Notes under the pieces: generated by a model
Database searches by the model: none
The model's input: only the letters and a program-made list of their open reading frames with translations
What the model was told of the DNA's origin: nothing
NCBI GenBank assembly: GCA_026003615.1
Contig: BPHQ01000001.1
Span: 806,001-870,000, forward strand
Reading direction: 5' to 3'
DNA from: Bellilinea sp.
Lineage (GTDB): Bacteria; Chloroflexota; Anaerolineae; Anaerolineales; Anaerolineaceae
DNA: 64,000 nt
Part shown: positions 53,209 through 60,822 of the stretch, in pieces
Numbering within the stretch: the first letter of the stretch is position 1
Layout: each line of letters opens with the position of its first letter
Position numbers and translations under genes: made by a program

Positions 53209-53646
53209 TTAACTATTTTTACTTTCTGCTTTTGCAAGCACTTTTTCAATGCTTTCCAGTAATTCTTGAGGTCGAAATGGTTTACTAATATAGTCATCCA
53301 CGTGGGCGATATGTAAACCAAGGACACGGTCAATGGCCTGTGCTTTTGCGGTAATCACAATAACGGGAATGTTTTTCGTTTTCTCATCTGATTTGAGATT
53401 TTGATAGACCTCCCAACCGTCCATATCCGGCATCATCAAATCCAACAAGATTAGATTGGGTGGATCCTGTCGCACCATTTCAAGGCCAATCTTTCCCCCC
53501 TGCGCACCTTGAACTGTGTAGCCGCGTCGGCTCAAGATCATGGAAACAAGGTCAATCATCTCCTGATCGTCTTCAATATAAATGACCGTGCGGTTGAGAC
53601 TTGAATTCATCATTTTTCTGGCTGATCTTCTTGAAATATTCATCAT
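53209..53646 (-). CDS. Single-domain response regulator
   Basis: 145 residues: a short basic N-terminal tail, then one receiver domain. VIYIEDDQEMIDLV gives the acidic pair, LILLDLMMPDMDGWEVY the phospho-Asp, VIVITAKA the Thr and DDYISKPFRPQELL the Lys. There is no output domain. No Shine-Dalgarno is obvious at any of the candidate Mets (1, 2, 12, 13); Met12 (53613) would remove the tail. It is divergent from the NarL-type regulator across a 170-bp control region. No histidine kinase is nearby. Confidence 0.88.
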   Translation of the reverse strand: MMNISRRSARKMMNSSLNRTVIYIEDDQEMIDLVSMILSRRGYTVQGAQGGKIGLEMVRQDPPNLILLDLMMPDMDGWEVYQNLKSDEKTKNIPVIVITAKAQAIDRVLGLHIAHVDDYISKPFRPQELLESIEKVLAKAESKNS

Positions 53647-53675
53647 GAGCGAATTTATTTTTCCGCCCTTATTTT

Positions 53676-53704
53676 AGTTTACCACACCCAATCCAGAATT
53701 CCAA
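53676..53704 (-). promoter_or_regulatory. Promoter of the receiver protein gene
   Basis: On the minus strand TTGGAA, a 17-bp spacer and TAAACT; predicted start near 53669, ahead of the first Met at 53646. Confidence 0.5.
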
Positions 53705-53736
53705 ATTAAAAAGATTAGAAATTGTACAGAAATGAA

Positions 53737-53766
53737 ATGATCAAAAATCTTATTACGTTTGATCAT
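53737..53766. promoter_or_regulatory. Palindromic operator candidate between divergent regulators
   Basis: ATGATCAAA and TTTGATCAT form perfect 9-bp arms around a 12-bp spacer. The site ends 8 bp before the -35 box of the NarL-type gene and lies upstream of the divergent receiver promoter, a good place for a dimeric regulator such as the NarL-type protein itself. Confidence 0.5.
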
Positions 53767-53774
53767 CTTTTCAC

Positions 53775-53803
53775 TTGCCATAGATGAGATAATTCGCTAT
53801 ACT
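53775..53803 (+). promoter_or_regulatory. Promoter of the NarL-type regulator gene
   Basis: TTGCCA, a 17-bp spacer and TATACT. The predicted start near 53810 directly precedes GGAGG and leaves a leader of about 11 nt. Confidence 0.65.
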
Positions 53804-53820
53804 TTCGCGTGGAGGCAATT

Positions 53821-54474
53821 ATGAGCAAACAACGCATCGTGCTGGTTGATGATCACGAAGTGGTGCGCCTTGGCTTAAAAGCTTTACTGGAACATCATCC
53901 CCAGTTTGAAGTGGTGGGAGAAGCAGGTACCGCCAAAGAGGCTTTAGAAAAAGTGGCTCAACTTCGACCGGATGTTGTCCTGCTGGATATTCGCTTGCCG
54001 GGGGCTTCGGGGATTGAGGCTTGTGAAGAAATTACCCAAAAATATCCGGAGACCAAAGTGATCATGCTGACCTCCTATGCGGAGGATGAGATGCTGTTTT
54101 CTGCGATTCGAGCGGGTGCTTCTGGTTATGTATTAAAACAAATTGGTGGAGAAGATTTGATTCGCGCAATTGAAGCAGTTGGCCGTGGCGAGGCATTATT
54201 AGATCCTGCTGTGACGCAGCGTGTGTTTCAAGAAGTGCGTCGTGCCGTCAAAGAAGAAGAAGCCTCTGCTTTTGCCAATCTAAGCCAGCAAGAAAAGCAC
54301 GTGTTATTGCTGGTTTCCGAAGGAAAAACCAATCGAGAAATTGCAAAAGTGTTGTTTTTGGGAGAAGGTACGGTAAGGAACTATGTAAGCAGTATCCTCT
54401 CAAAATTGGGCGTCAGCAATCGAGCCGAAGCGGCTGCCTATGCTGTGGAACATAACTTGAAGGAGTATTTATAA
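53821..54474 (+). CDS. NarL/FixJ-type response regulator
   Basis: 217 residues. Receiver domain: [18 protein letters not shown] (acidic pair), [17 protein letters not shown] (phospho-Asp), [10 protein letters not shown] and [12 protein letters not shown] (Lys). A linker and a C-terminal LuxR-type helix-turn-helix follow ([20 protein letters not shown], then [18 protein letters not shown]). The resemblance to DevR/LiaR-like regulators is general. The track start at GTG 53809 overlaps the promoter start; ATG 53821 follows GGAGGCAATT. No sensor kinase is next to it. A palindrome upstream may be its own operator. The end overlaps the converging TIM-barrel gene by 6 bp. Confidence 0.93.
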   Translation: MSKQRIVLVDDHEVVRLGLKALLEHHPQFEVVGEAGTAKEALEKVAQLRPDVVLLDIRLPGASGIEACEEITQKYPETKVIMLTSYAEDEMLFSAIRAGASGYVLKQIGGEDLIRAIEAVGRGEALLDPAVTQRVFQEVRRAVKEEEASAFANLSQQEKHVLLLVSEGKTNREIAKVLFLGEGTVRNYVSSILSKLGVSNRAEAAAYAVEHNLKEYL

Positions 54475-55305
54475 CTCTTCCCAAACCTGTTTCATGTACA
54501 GAGCATCTTCTTCTAAAACGGGGCTTTCGCAAAGTATTCTGCCAGAGCAATTCATTTCTCTGAGTGCCAGAAATAAGTCTTTCAAAGAAAAATCGGACTC
54601 ACGCAAAGGTAAATGATTTTTTTCTCCTTTTGCGCTGTACTCAATTCCAGAAAGGTGAATATGAAGTCTTTGAAGGGCAGGGGCCCCAAGGGCATTTTGA
54701 TAATCCTTGAGTACCCCAATCCACTCTTGATAGCTGTTCATTGACCCATCACCTGCCCGAGCATGAAGATGAGCAAAATCCAAACAGGGTTCAACATGTT
54801 CCACCTGCCGACTCATGATTAATGTGTCCTCTAAAGAACCTAACATGGCAGGTTTTCCCATCGTTTCTGGGCGTAATATTACGAAAATATTTTTTGCTTT
54901 AAGCTCCTCTACGCAACCGGAAAGACGTTCAATTGCCTTTTCACGAACCACCTGAGCGGGCTGATTGAAATAAGAACCGGGGTGAAATACGATATCCGTT
55001 GCACCAGCTAAAAAACCATAATATGCCGCATCCATCAATCTTTGGCGTGATTTCGGCCATTCCTCGTCGTCTGCGTTCAAATTGATGTAATAGGGAGCAT
55101 GAACGCTGATGGCGATATCAAGTTGGGCGGCCGTATCTCGAATTTGACGGCAGGTATCCTCAGAAACTCGTACCGATTGCACCCAACCCAATTCAAGAGC
55201 AGACAGCCCTAATGAACAAGTCTGTTGAACGGCTCCAATGCTGCCCCCCGGCTTTTTGGGAGTTGAAAGAGGAGAACCTACTGTACCAAAGCGAAATTGT
55301 GACAT
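54469..55305 (-). CDS. Endonuclease IV-like TIM-barrel protein
   Basis: 278 residues. The metal ligands of the Nfo (AP endonuclease 2) fold are all recognisable in order: [11 protein letters not shown] (His), IVFHPGSYF (His), [10 protein letters not shown] (Glu), [12 protein letters not shown] (Asp, His), HIHLSGIEY (His) and ILCESPVL (Glu). This supports a working trinuclear zinc site, for either DNA AP-site cleavage or a sugar-phosphate isomerase-type reaction. RPETMGK instead of the usual ENTAGQG suggests a divergent branch. It is last in the comEA-yqeY-pgpH-ybeY-dgkA run, 18 bp after dgkA. Confidence 0.85.
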   Translation of the reverse strand: MSQFRFGTVGSPLSTPKKPGGSIGAVQQTCSLGLSALELGWVQSVRVSEDTCRQIRDTAAQLDIAISVHAPYYINLNADDEEWPKSRQRLMDAAYYGFLAGATDIVFHPGSYFNQPAQVVREKAIERLSGCVEELKAKNIFVILRPETMGKPAMLGSLEDTLIMSRQVEHVEPCLDFAHLHARAGDGSMNSYQEWIGVLKDYQNALGAPALQRLHIHLSGIEYSAKGEKNHLPLRESDFSLKDLFLALREMNCSGRILCESPVLEEDALYMKQVWEEL

Positions 55306-55323
55306 TGCATCTCCTGCTCAAAT

Positions 55324-55719
55324 TTATGGATTCGGGATGATTTTGGATAGCCACCGAAGGAAATGTGGCAGGAATACAATAAAGCCTAACAACATGGCTA
55401 CACAAGAAGCCATTAAAACTGCTGCTGCTCCAGTGTCTTTGGCGACCTTAGCAAGTGGATGATACTGAGGGGTAACGAGATCAACAAGGGCTTCAAGCGC
55501 GGTGTTGATAATCTCGGTAATCCAAACCAGGCCAATAGCGATAATGAGAATAGCCCATTCCAAAGTGTCCAGCCTGAAGAGGAGTGCTGAAATTATGACG
55601 AGGATGGTTGCAACCAAATGGAGGCGGGCATTCAATTGGGTGAGCAGCACATGTTTCAGGCCTTGAAAAGCGTGTCCGAAGGCGGGCCGCCTTCCAGCGA
55701 TAAAGCGTAACATGGTCAT
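55324..55719 (-). CDS. dgkA: DgkA-family diacylglycerol/undecaprenol kinase
   Basis: 131 residues, three TM helices. FGHAFQGLKHVLLTQLNARL is the N-terminal amphipathic and first helix, and VWITEIINTALEALVDLVTP and HPLAKVAKDTGAAAVLMASC carry the catalytic Glu/Asn/Asp residues. In Gram-positive-like bacteria this family phosphorylates undecaprenol. The track start at 55779 lies within ybeY; ATG 55719 overlaps its stop as ATGA and is chosen. The order ybeY-dgkA with pgpH before it is a classic arrangement. Confidence 0.93.
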   Translation of the reverse strand: MTMLRFIAGRRPAFGHAFQGLKHVLLTQLNARLHLVATILVIISALLFRLDTLEWAILIIAIGLVWITEIINTALEALVDLVTPQYHPLAKVAKDTGAAAVLMASCVAMLLGFIVFLPHFLRWLSKIIPNP

Positions 55720-56174
55720 TCGGGAAGTTGGTTGATGTGAATTCCGAGATTGGTGAGAATTTCGGCTTGTTTTTTCCACATGACAGCCTTTCGTTCCTCG
55801 TTGTCATGATCATAACCCAGTAGATGTAAAATGCCGTGTACAATCAACAGGCTGATTTCATTTTCAAGAGGATGGCTTGCGACTCTGGCTTGTTCTTTTG
55901 CCCGGGGAATAGAAATGATTACATCCCCAATATAAGTCATTTGCTCATCAGGATCAAATTCCTCCGCAGGGAAGGATAAGACATCGGTGGGAGCATCAAT
56001 TCCAAGGTGCAGAGAATTGAGTTCGCGGAGAGTCTCATCCCCAGCCAGGACGATGGTGGTCTCTACTTCTTTTTTAACCTGGGTTTGGTCCAATACCGCC
56101 CGGCTGACTTTGGCGACCAGCTCTTCAGGAACTTCGTTCTCATAAGGAGACTCAAATTGGATGTTAATTATCAT
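55716..56174 (-). CDS. ybeY: Endoribonuclease YbeY
   Basis: 152 residues. LSFPAEEFDPDEQMTYIGDV and the zinc motif LIVHGILHLLGYDHDNEERK (HxxxHxxGxDH) are plain. It acts in 16S rRNA 3'-end maturation and ribosome quality control. The start lies 11 bp inside the end of the pgpH gene. It is followed by dgkA with ATGA coupling. Confidence 0.96.
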   Translation of the reverse strand: MIINIQFESPYENEVPEELVAKVSRAVLDQTQVKKEVETTIVLAGDETLRELNSLHLGIDAPTDVLSFPAEEFDPDEQMTYIGDVIISIPRAKEQARVASHPLENEISLLIVHGILHLLGYDHDNEERKAVMWKKQAEILTNLGIHINQLPE

Positions 56175-58338
56175 CTTTATTCTTGAGAGGTTCGGTTGGT
56201 TGATTGAGGGGGGTGGGGACAGGCAAGGAGTGTTTTTCGGTTGAATCTGTTGTTTGGGGTGGTTTAATTTCTGGATATTTGATCCGGGGATGATAGGTAT
56301 TTCGCAGGGTTTTCACGAACGACTCGGTGATCATACTCAGATCACGGAGGGTAAGATTGGTATTATCCAGCTGGCCTTCTTTTTGGCAGTATTCGATCAC
56401 GCTACGGATGATTTTTCGAAGCTCTTCGTCATCTTTGGGCAATTCAGCCCGGGCGCGGGCTTCTACTCCATCGGCAAGCATGAGAATGGCCGTTTCTTTG
56501 GATTGAGGAGGAGGACCGGGGTAACGAAATTTATTAATGTCTACTTTGGAAGGGTCTCCTCCTGCTGCTTTGAGTGCCTGAGAATATTGATAGCGGGTAA
56601 TCAATGTGCCATGATGTTCAAGAATGAAATCTTGAATTCGGCGAGGGAGGCGGTATTTTTGGGCTAAGGCAACGCCATCCGTAATATGGCGGATAATAAT
56701 TTGTGCGGCTTCTTCAGGGTCCAGATCGTCATGCGAGTCTATCTTGTTCCCGATCTGGTTTTCGATGAAGAAGGAAGGGTTCAATGATTTTCCGATGTCG
56801 TGATAAATTGCTCCGGCGCGGGTGAGGAGTGCGTCAGCCCCAATGGCTTCGGCTGCCTGCTCTGCTAAATTGGATACCTGGAGGGAGTGCTGGTATGAGC
56901 CCGGCATCGTCCGTAAAACATGTTGTAATAATGGATGATCTGGTCGTAAAAGATCCATCAATTGAAGGGCTGTGGTGATACCTAATAATTGGGCAAATAG
57001 AAACTGGAAGAGGAGAGTCAGACTGGCGGATGCCAAACCATTCAAGAAAGCTGCTCCACTGAGTGTGGCGATGCCCAATAAATCAGTTATCGTGTCTGGC
57101 AACCGATACGCCAGAATTATGGCTGTACCAGTCAAGCCAATGGCAATACCAGCCCAAAAATAATTGGCAATGCGACGCCCGCGCCCCATCACCAGCACAC
57201 CAACCATGCTGGTCATTATGTAATACAGCGTAAGATCGAGACTGTTGGGTAAACCATAAGCAGCCAGAATTGAAAGAATCATCGGAAAAATTAAACCTGC
57301 TTCCAGACTGAATAGACTTGCCAGTGATAGGGCAAAAGCAGGAATGGGGTAAATATATGGCAAAACAGTGCGGTTGGGGATGACAATTTTGGCACCGTAC
57401 AAAAATATTAAAAAGGTTATTGAAAGGAGCAACAGTCCTTTCAGGTTTTCTACCAAAGGCATCTTTCGGCGATTAAAGTAGAGACCGGTGAAAACCGTTA
57501 TAAGGCCAACTAGAGAAAAAGCCGCAAGCAAATTTTCCTGTTGACTTTGCGGTTGGATGAGGTTGTATGCGGCCAATGCCTCCCACGCCAGGGGTGTGAT
57601 GATTTGTCCACGGCGGATGATCGTTTCTCCGGCAAGATAAGTTTTGACGACTGGTTCAACCTTGCGCGCTTCCTCTTCTCTTGCCCGTTCGGTCAATTCC
57701 TGACTGTAAAGGCTGTTGGGTACTACAAAAGGAGTTACCAGCTCAGCAACAATTTTGGCCTGATCTTCTGGCAGGGAGAAACTGATTAAAGTCGGTACAC
57801 TGCGACGCGCATCTTCTAGCTGGTCTTCACGAATTGTTCGCCGCATTACCTGTTCCAAAACCGATAAAGATTCTTGTTGGATGGTTTGCCAACGGGAGTC
57901 ACTCAGTTCTAAAATGGCTTCGGCTGTTTCGGGCGGAATTTGGATGTCTTGAATAGCAGAAAGGTCGGATAATTTTTGTTCGGGTGAAGCAAATGTATCA
58001 AAACGGATGTTTGTGATGAAGTTGAGTGTAAGCCGTAATTTTTCAATTTGCCGTCTGGCAATGGCAGGATCCGCAGGCAGGTAAACGGGTGCAACCCGAT
58101 TACGAGCATCCTGACGGGCTTGGTCGGTTAATATTTCGCTGATGTAGGAAAGATCATAAGGGGCCTGAATATCCTGAGAGGCGACATCGCCAATTTGTAA
58201 AGGTGCCAGGGGTTGGCGGATTGCAATTGGCAATACCATTGCTCCCCAGGACAAAATGCTGGTGAGAATCAGTAAAATTAACCGAAAAAGATTTCGATTG
58301 ATCCGCCTCGCAAATATCCATCCTTGATGATTATTCAT
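56164..58338 (-). CDS. pgpH: PgpH-type 7TM HD-domain c-di-AMP phosphodiesterase
   Basis: 724 residues. One N-terminal TM helix, a ~200-residue extracytoplasmic domain (YDLSYISEILTDQARQDARN onward), then seven TM helices from about 270, and a cytoplasmic HD domain. The HD site reads LTRAGAIYHDIGKSLNPSFF, with IIRHITDGVALAQKY and FILEHHGTLITRYQY. Family members hydrolyse c-di-AMP. The Pro/Thr-rich C-terminal tail (PVPTPLNQPTEPL) is unstructured. It lies between yqeY and ybeY with very short gaps. Confidence 0.95.
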   Translation of the reverse strand: MNNHQGWIFARRINRNLFRLILLILTSILSWGAMVLPIAIRQPLAPLQIGDVASQDIQAPYDLSYISEILTDQARQDARNRVAPVYLPADPAIARRQIEKLRLTLNFITNIRFDTFASPEQKLSDLSAIQDIQIPPETAEAILELSDSRWQTIQQESLSVLEQVMRRTIREDQLEDARRSVPTLISFSLPEDQAKIVAELVTPFVVPNSLYSQELTERAREEEARKVEPVVKTYLAGETIIRRGQIITPLAWEALAAYNLIQPQSQQENLLAAFSLVGLITVFTGLYFNRRKMPLVENLKGLLLLSITFLIFLYGAKIVIPNRTVLPYIYPIPAFALSLASLFSLEAGLIFPMILSILAAYGLPNSLDLTLYYIMTSMVGVLVMGRGRRIANYFWAGIAIGLTGTAIILAYRLPDTITDLLGIATLSGAAFLNGLASASLTLLFQFLFAQLLGITTALQLMDLLRPDHPLLQHVLRTMPGSYQHSLQVSNLAEQAAEAIGADALLTRAGAIYHDIGKSLNPSFFIENQIGNKIDSHDDLDPEEAAQIIIRHITDGVALAQKYRLPRRIQDFILEHHGTLITRYQYSQALKAAGGDPSKVDINKFRYPGPPPQSKETAILMLADGVEARARAELPKDDEELRKIIRSVIEYCQKEGQLDNTNLTLRDLSMITESFVKTLRNTYHPRIKYPEIKPPQTTDSTEKHSLPVPTPLNQPTEPLKNKDDN

Positions 58339-58344
58339 CGCCTG

Positions 58345-58791
58345 TTATTGGGATAAAAATTCCCTCACCAGTCTGCTTACCTGATCCCCGGATGCGCGTC
58401 CTTGCACTTTTGGCATGAGGAATTTCATTACCTTGCCTGTATCACCAGGGCTTTTTGCCTGAGTTTCTTCGATTGCGACTTTGATTAATTGTCTCAATTC
58501 CGATTCGTCGAGCGGTTTGGGTAAAAATTCCTCAAGTATCTTAATTTCGGCCAACGTCATTTCCTTCAAATCTTCACGGTTAGCCTGTTCTGCGCCTTCC
58601 AGTGCCTCTTTGCGAATCTTTACTTCTTTGTGAATGATTCCCATAATCCCTGAATCATCCAGAGCAGAGCCTTTCTCAATTTCTGCATTTTTGATAGAGG
58701 CAATGATCAAACGTAACGTTCGTTTACGAGTTTCATCGCCAGATCGCATGGCATCTTTCAGGGAATTCTCAATGTGTTTCTTAAGTTCCAT
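58345..58791 (-). CDS. GatB/YqeY domain protein
   Basis: 148 residues. LKDAMRSGDETRKRTLRLII at the start, LAEIKILEEFLPKPLDESEL and the end GKVMKFLMPKVQGRASGDQV match YqeY, related to the tail domain of amidotransferase GatB. Function is unproven, possibly tRNA-linked. It lies 12 bp after comEA and 6 bp before pgpH. Confidence 0.94.
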   Translation of the reverse strand: MELKKHIENSLKDAMRSGDETRKRTLRLIIASIKNAEIEKGSALDDSGIMGIIHKEVKIRKEALEGAEQANREDLKEMTLAEIKILEEFLPKPLDESELRQLIKVAIEETQAKSPGDTGKVMKFLMPKVQGRASGDQVSRLVREFLSQ

Positions 58792-58803
58792 TTTTCCCTC
58801 AAT

Positions 58804-59385
58804 TCATGGTGCATTGGAAACCGTTATGTAGGGTTTGATTTTTTCAAACAAGGAAGGTCCAATGCCGGGTACATTCTTGATTTCTTCAATTGTAACAAAT
58901 CTGCCAATTTTTTGGCGGTATGCGATGATTTCACTGGCTTTGGTTGGTCCAATACCCGGGATATCTTCCAATTGTTGTTGGGTAGCTAAATTGAGGTCAA
59001 TGATGCTTGGTGAGTTTTCATTTTCGTAAGTTGGTATCCAGAGGGGATCCACACTGTTGAAAGGCAAAACTTCCCCTTTGATTGGCACATACAATTTTTG
59101 CCCATCGCTCAAACGAGCTGCCAGGTTGAGCTGATTTTCATCGGCTTCCCCGGTAAGTCCTCCAGCGGCGAGGAGAGCATCCTCTACTCGACTGCCTATC
59201 GGAAGGCGATAGACCCCCGGTTGTATTACCTGTCCGGTTACATGAACAACAATATTGGATGGAGTTGAGGTGGGCAAAATCATGATCGGTGTATTTAGTG
59301 ATGGTGCAGAGACTAGTAAAATCAATCCAGCGGCCAGTAGTCCGATTAGAATCCCAAAAACTATCGTGTAGAGTGTTTTTCCCAT
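58804..59385 (-). CDS. comEA: ComEA-like helix-hairpin-helix DNA-binding protein
   Basis: 193 residues. One N-terminal TM helix (VFGILIGLLAAGLILLVSAP), then an SLBB domain (VVHVTGQVIQPGVYRLPIGS), and a C-terminal double helix-hairpin-helix (LEDIPGIGPTKASEIIAYRQ, IKNVPGIGPSLFEKIKPYI). ComEA binds DNA outside the membrane during uptake. comEC and comEB are not adjacent. It leads the yqeY-pgpH-ybeY-dgkA run, with a good promoter upstream. Confidence 0.93.
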   Translation of the reverse strand: MGKTLYTIVFGILIGLLAAGLILLVSAPSLNTPIMILPTSTPSNIVVHVTGQVIQPGVYRLPIGSRVEDALLAAGGLTGEADENQLNLAARLSDGQKLYVPIKGEVLPFNSVDPLWIPTYENENSPSIIDLNLATQQQLEDIPGIGPTKASEIIAYRQKIGRFVTIEEIKNVPGIGPSLFEKIKPYITVSNAP

Positions 59386-59418
59386 AAGGTTGCTGCCAAA
59401 CCTGAATTCTTGAATATC

Positions 59419-59446
59419 AGTATAATGAGGTTCGACATGGGGTCAA
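59419..59446 (-). promoter_or_regulatory. Promoter of the comEA-yqeY-pgpH run
   Basis: On the minus strand TTGACC, a 16-bp spacer and TATACT. The predicted start is near 59412, about 27 nt before the comEA ATG. Confidence 0.7.
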
Positions 59447-59474
59447 GTAGTTTTTGGTTGGTTTCCGCAATTTT

Positions 59475-59480
59475 TATAAT
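59475..59480 (+). promoter_or_regulatory. -10 element upstream of the YjbQ-family gene
   Basis: TATAAT with a weak TTGGTT 15 bp upstream. A start near 59487 would leave a leader of about 6 nt and place GGGAG before the start site, so either the mRNA is nearly leaderless or another promoter is used. Confidence 0.4.
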
Positions 59481-59492
59481 AGGGAGAAAATA

Positions 59493-59912
59493 ATGAAAAT
59501 TTATGCAAAGGAAATTGAAATTGATACTCGTGGAAACACAGACATCATTGATATTACTGGCAAGGTGGAAGAAATTGTCAGAGAAACCCAAGTGCTTTCG
59601 GGAATTTGTGTGCTTTTTACACCCTCCAGCACCAGTGGTTTAACGACCATTGAGTATGAACCGGGTTGTTTGCAGGATTTGAAGAGGGTTTTTGAAAGAA
59701 TTGTTCCCTCTGAAGAAAGTTATGCTCATAATTATAGATGGGGTGATGGAAATGGTCACAGTCATATCCGGGCAGCGTTGCTCGGAGCGTCTGTGACCAT
59801 TCCCATCCGCAATCATCAATTGATGCTTGGGACGTGGCAACAAATCATTCTGGTGGATTTTGATATTCGCCCGCGCCGAAGACGACTAATGATTCAGGTT
59901 TTGGGAGAATAA
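59493..59912 (+). CDS. YjbQ-family (UPF0047) protein
   Basis: 139 residues. GICVLFTPSSTSGLTTIEYE, HNYRWGDGNGHSHIRAALLG and LGTWQQIILVDFDIRPRRRR are the conserved blocks of this small trimeric fold, of uncertain role (thiamine phosphate synthase activity has been reported for some). The track start at 59454 includes non-conserved residues and the -10 box; ATG 59493 follows GGGAG. Its last 68 bp overlap the end of the converging DUF1385 gene. Confidence 0.9.
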   Translation: MKIYAKEIEIDTRGNTDIIDITGKVEEIVRETQVLSGICVLFTPSSTSGLTTIEYEPGCLQDLKRVFERIVPSEESYAHNYRWGDGNGHSHIRAALLGASVTIPIRNHQLMLGTWQQIILVDFDIRPRRRRLMIQVLGE

Positions 59913-60804
59913 TCTTTTCTTTCAATTTCATTTCCAATTCAAGCATTGCATTGAATGAGGCAATACTGACTTCCAGCATCGCTTCATCTGGTTCGCGGGT
60001 GGTCAGCGATTGGAGTGCCAGATTTGGGCGAATCATCCATCGAATTAGCGGGTGATCCAGATGATTTGCAGTAAAACGAATATATTCATATGCCAGCATT
60101 GCCAAGACAGGAATAAGCAGCACTCTTGAAAGCAAGAGTATTCCAAAGGGTTGATTCCCCACCACTGAAAAAATGAACACAGAAAGTACCATCAAAGTTA
60201 AAAGAAATGAGGTTCCGCAGCGTGGGTGTTCAAGTGGGAATTTTTTGACCGTTTCGGGTCTTAAATCGGCTCCAGATTCAAAGGCGTTGATGGTTTTATG
60301 CTCCGCGCCGTGATAGGCAAAAACCCGCTGGATGTCCGGAATTCGACCGATTGCCCAAATATAAACAATGACACCACCAAGCCGTAAGATTCCTTCAATC
60401 AAGTTCATCGCAAGAGAAGAAATACCGGTCAGATTTTGTATTGCCTTGCCAATTGCAGCAGGAGTAAGGAAAAACAGACCAATCGCAATTGCTAGAGAGA
60501 CGGCAAGGGTCAGATATAAAGAAGCACCTTCGATTTTCTCCTCTTCATCGCCTTGTAAGTTTGCTGACCGTGTCAGGTAACGCGTCCCTAATCCTAAAGC
60601 ATCCCAGAGAAGAATCAATCCACGGAGAAACGGTATTTTGCTTAAAGAAGATTGATAAATTCCCTTTAACTCTTCGGTTTCGATGATGATTTGACCATCG
60701 GGAGAACGCATTGCTGCGGCTAAAGCGTACTTACCGCGCATGAGAACCCCTTCAATTAAAGCCTGTCCTCCATAAGAGGGTAATTTTAGTTTTTCAGTGC
60801 TCAT
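59845..60804 (-). CDS. DUF1385 membrane protein
   Basis: 319 residues, four or five TM helices. SYGGQALIEGVLMRGKYALA, FLRGLILLWDALGLGTRYLT, YHGAEHKTINAFESG, HPRCGTSFLLTLMVLSV and AYEYIRFTANHLDHPLIRWM are the family's conserved blocks. Its HxxEH-like AYHGAEHKT suggests a metal site, but the function is unknown. It follows the M20 peptidase by 18 bp. The C-terminal ~22 residues (ending GAGEYQNPPE) overlap YjbQ and are not conserved-looking. Confidence 0.92.
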   Translation of the reverse strand: MSTEKLKLPSYGGQALIEGVLMRGKYALAAAMRSPDGQIIIETEELKGIYQSSLSKIPFLRGLILLWDALGLGTRYLTRSANLQGDEEEKIEGASLYLTLAVSLAIAIGLFFLTPAAIGKAIQNLTGISSLAMNLIEGILRLGGVIVYIWAIGRIPDIQRVFAYHGAEHKTINAFESGADLRPETVKKFPLEHPRCGTSFLLTLMVLSVFIFSVVGNQPFGILLLSRVLLIPVLAMLAYEYIRFTANHLDHPLIRWMIRPNLALQSLTTREPDEAMLEVSIASFNAMLELEMKLKEKIILPKPESLVVFGAGEYQNPPE

Positions 60805-60822
60805 GCCTTATCCGAAGGGTGG

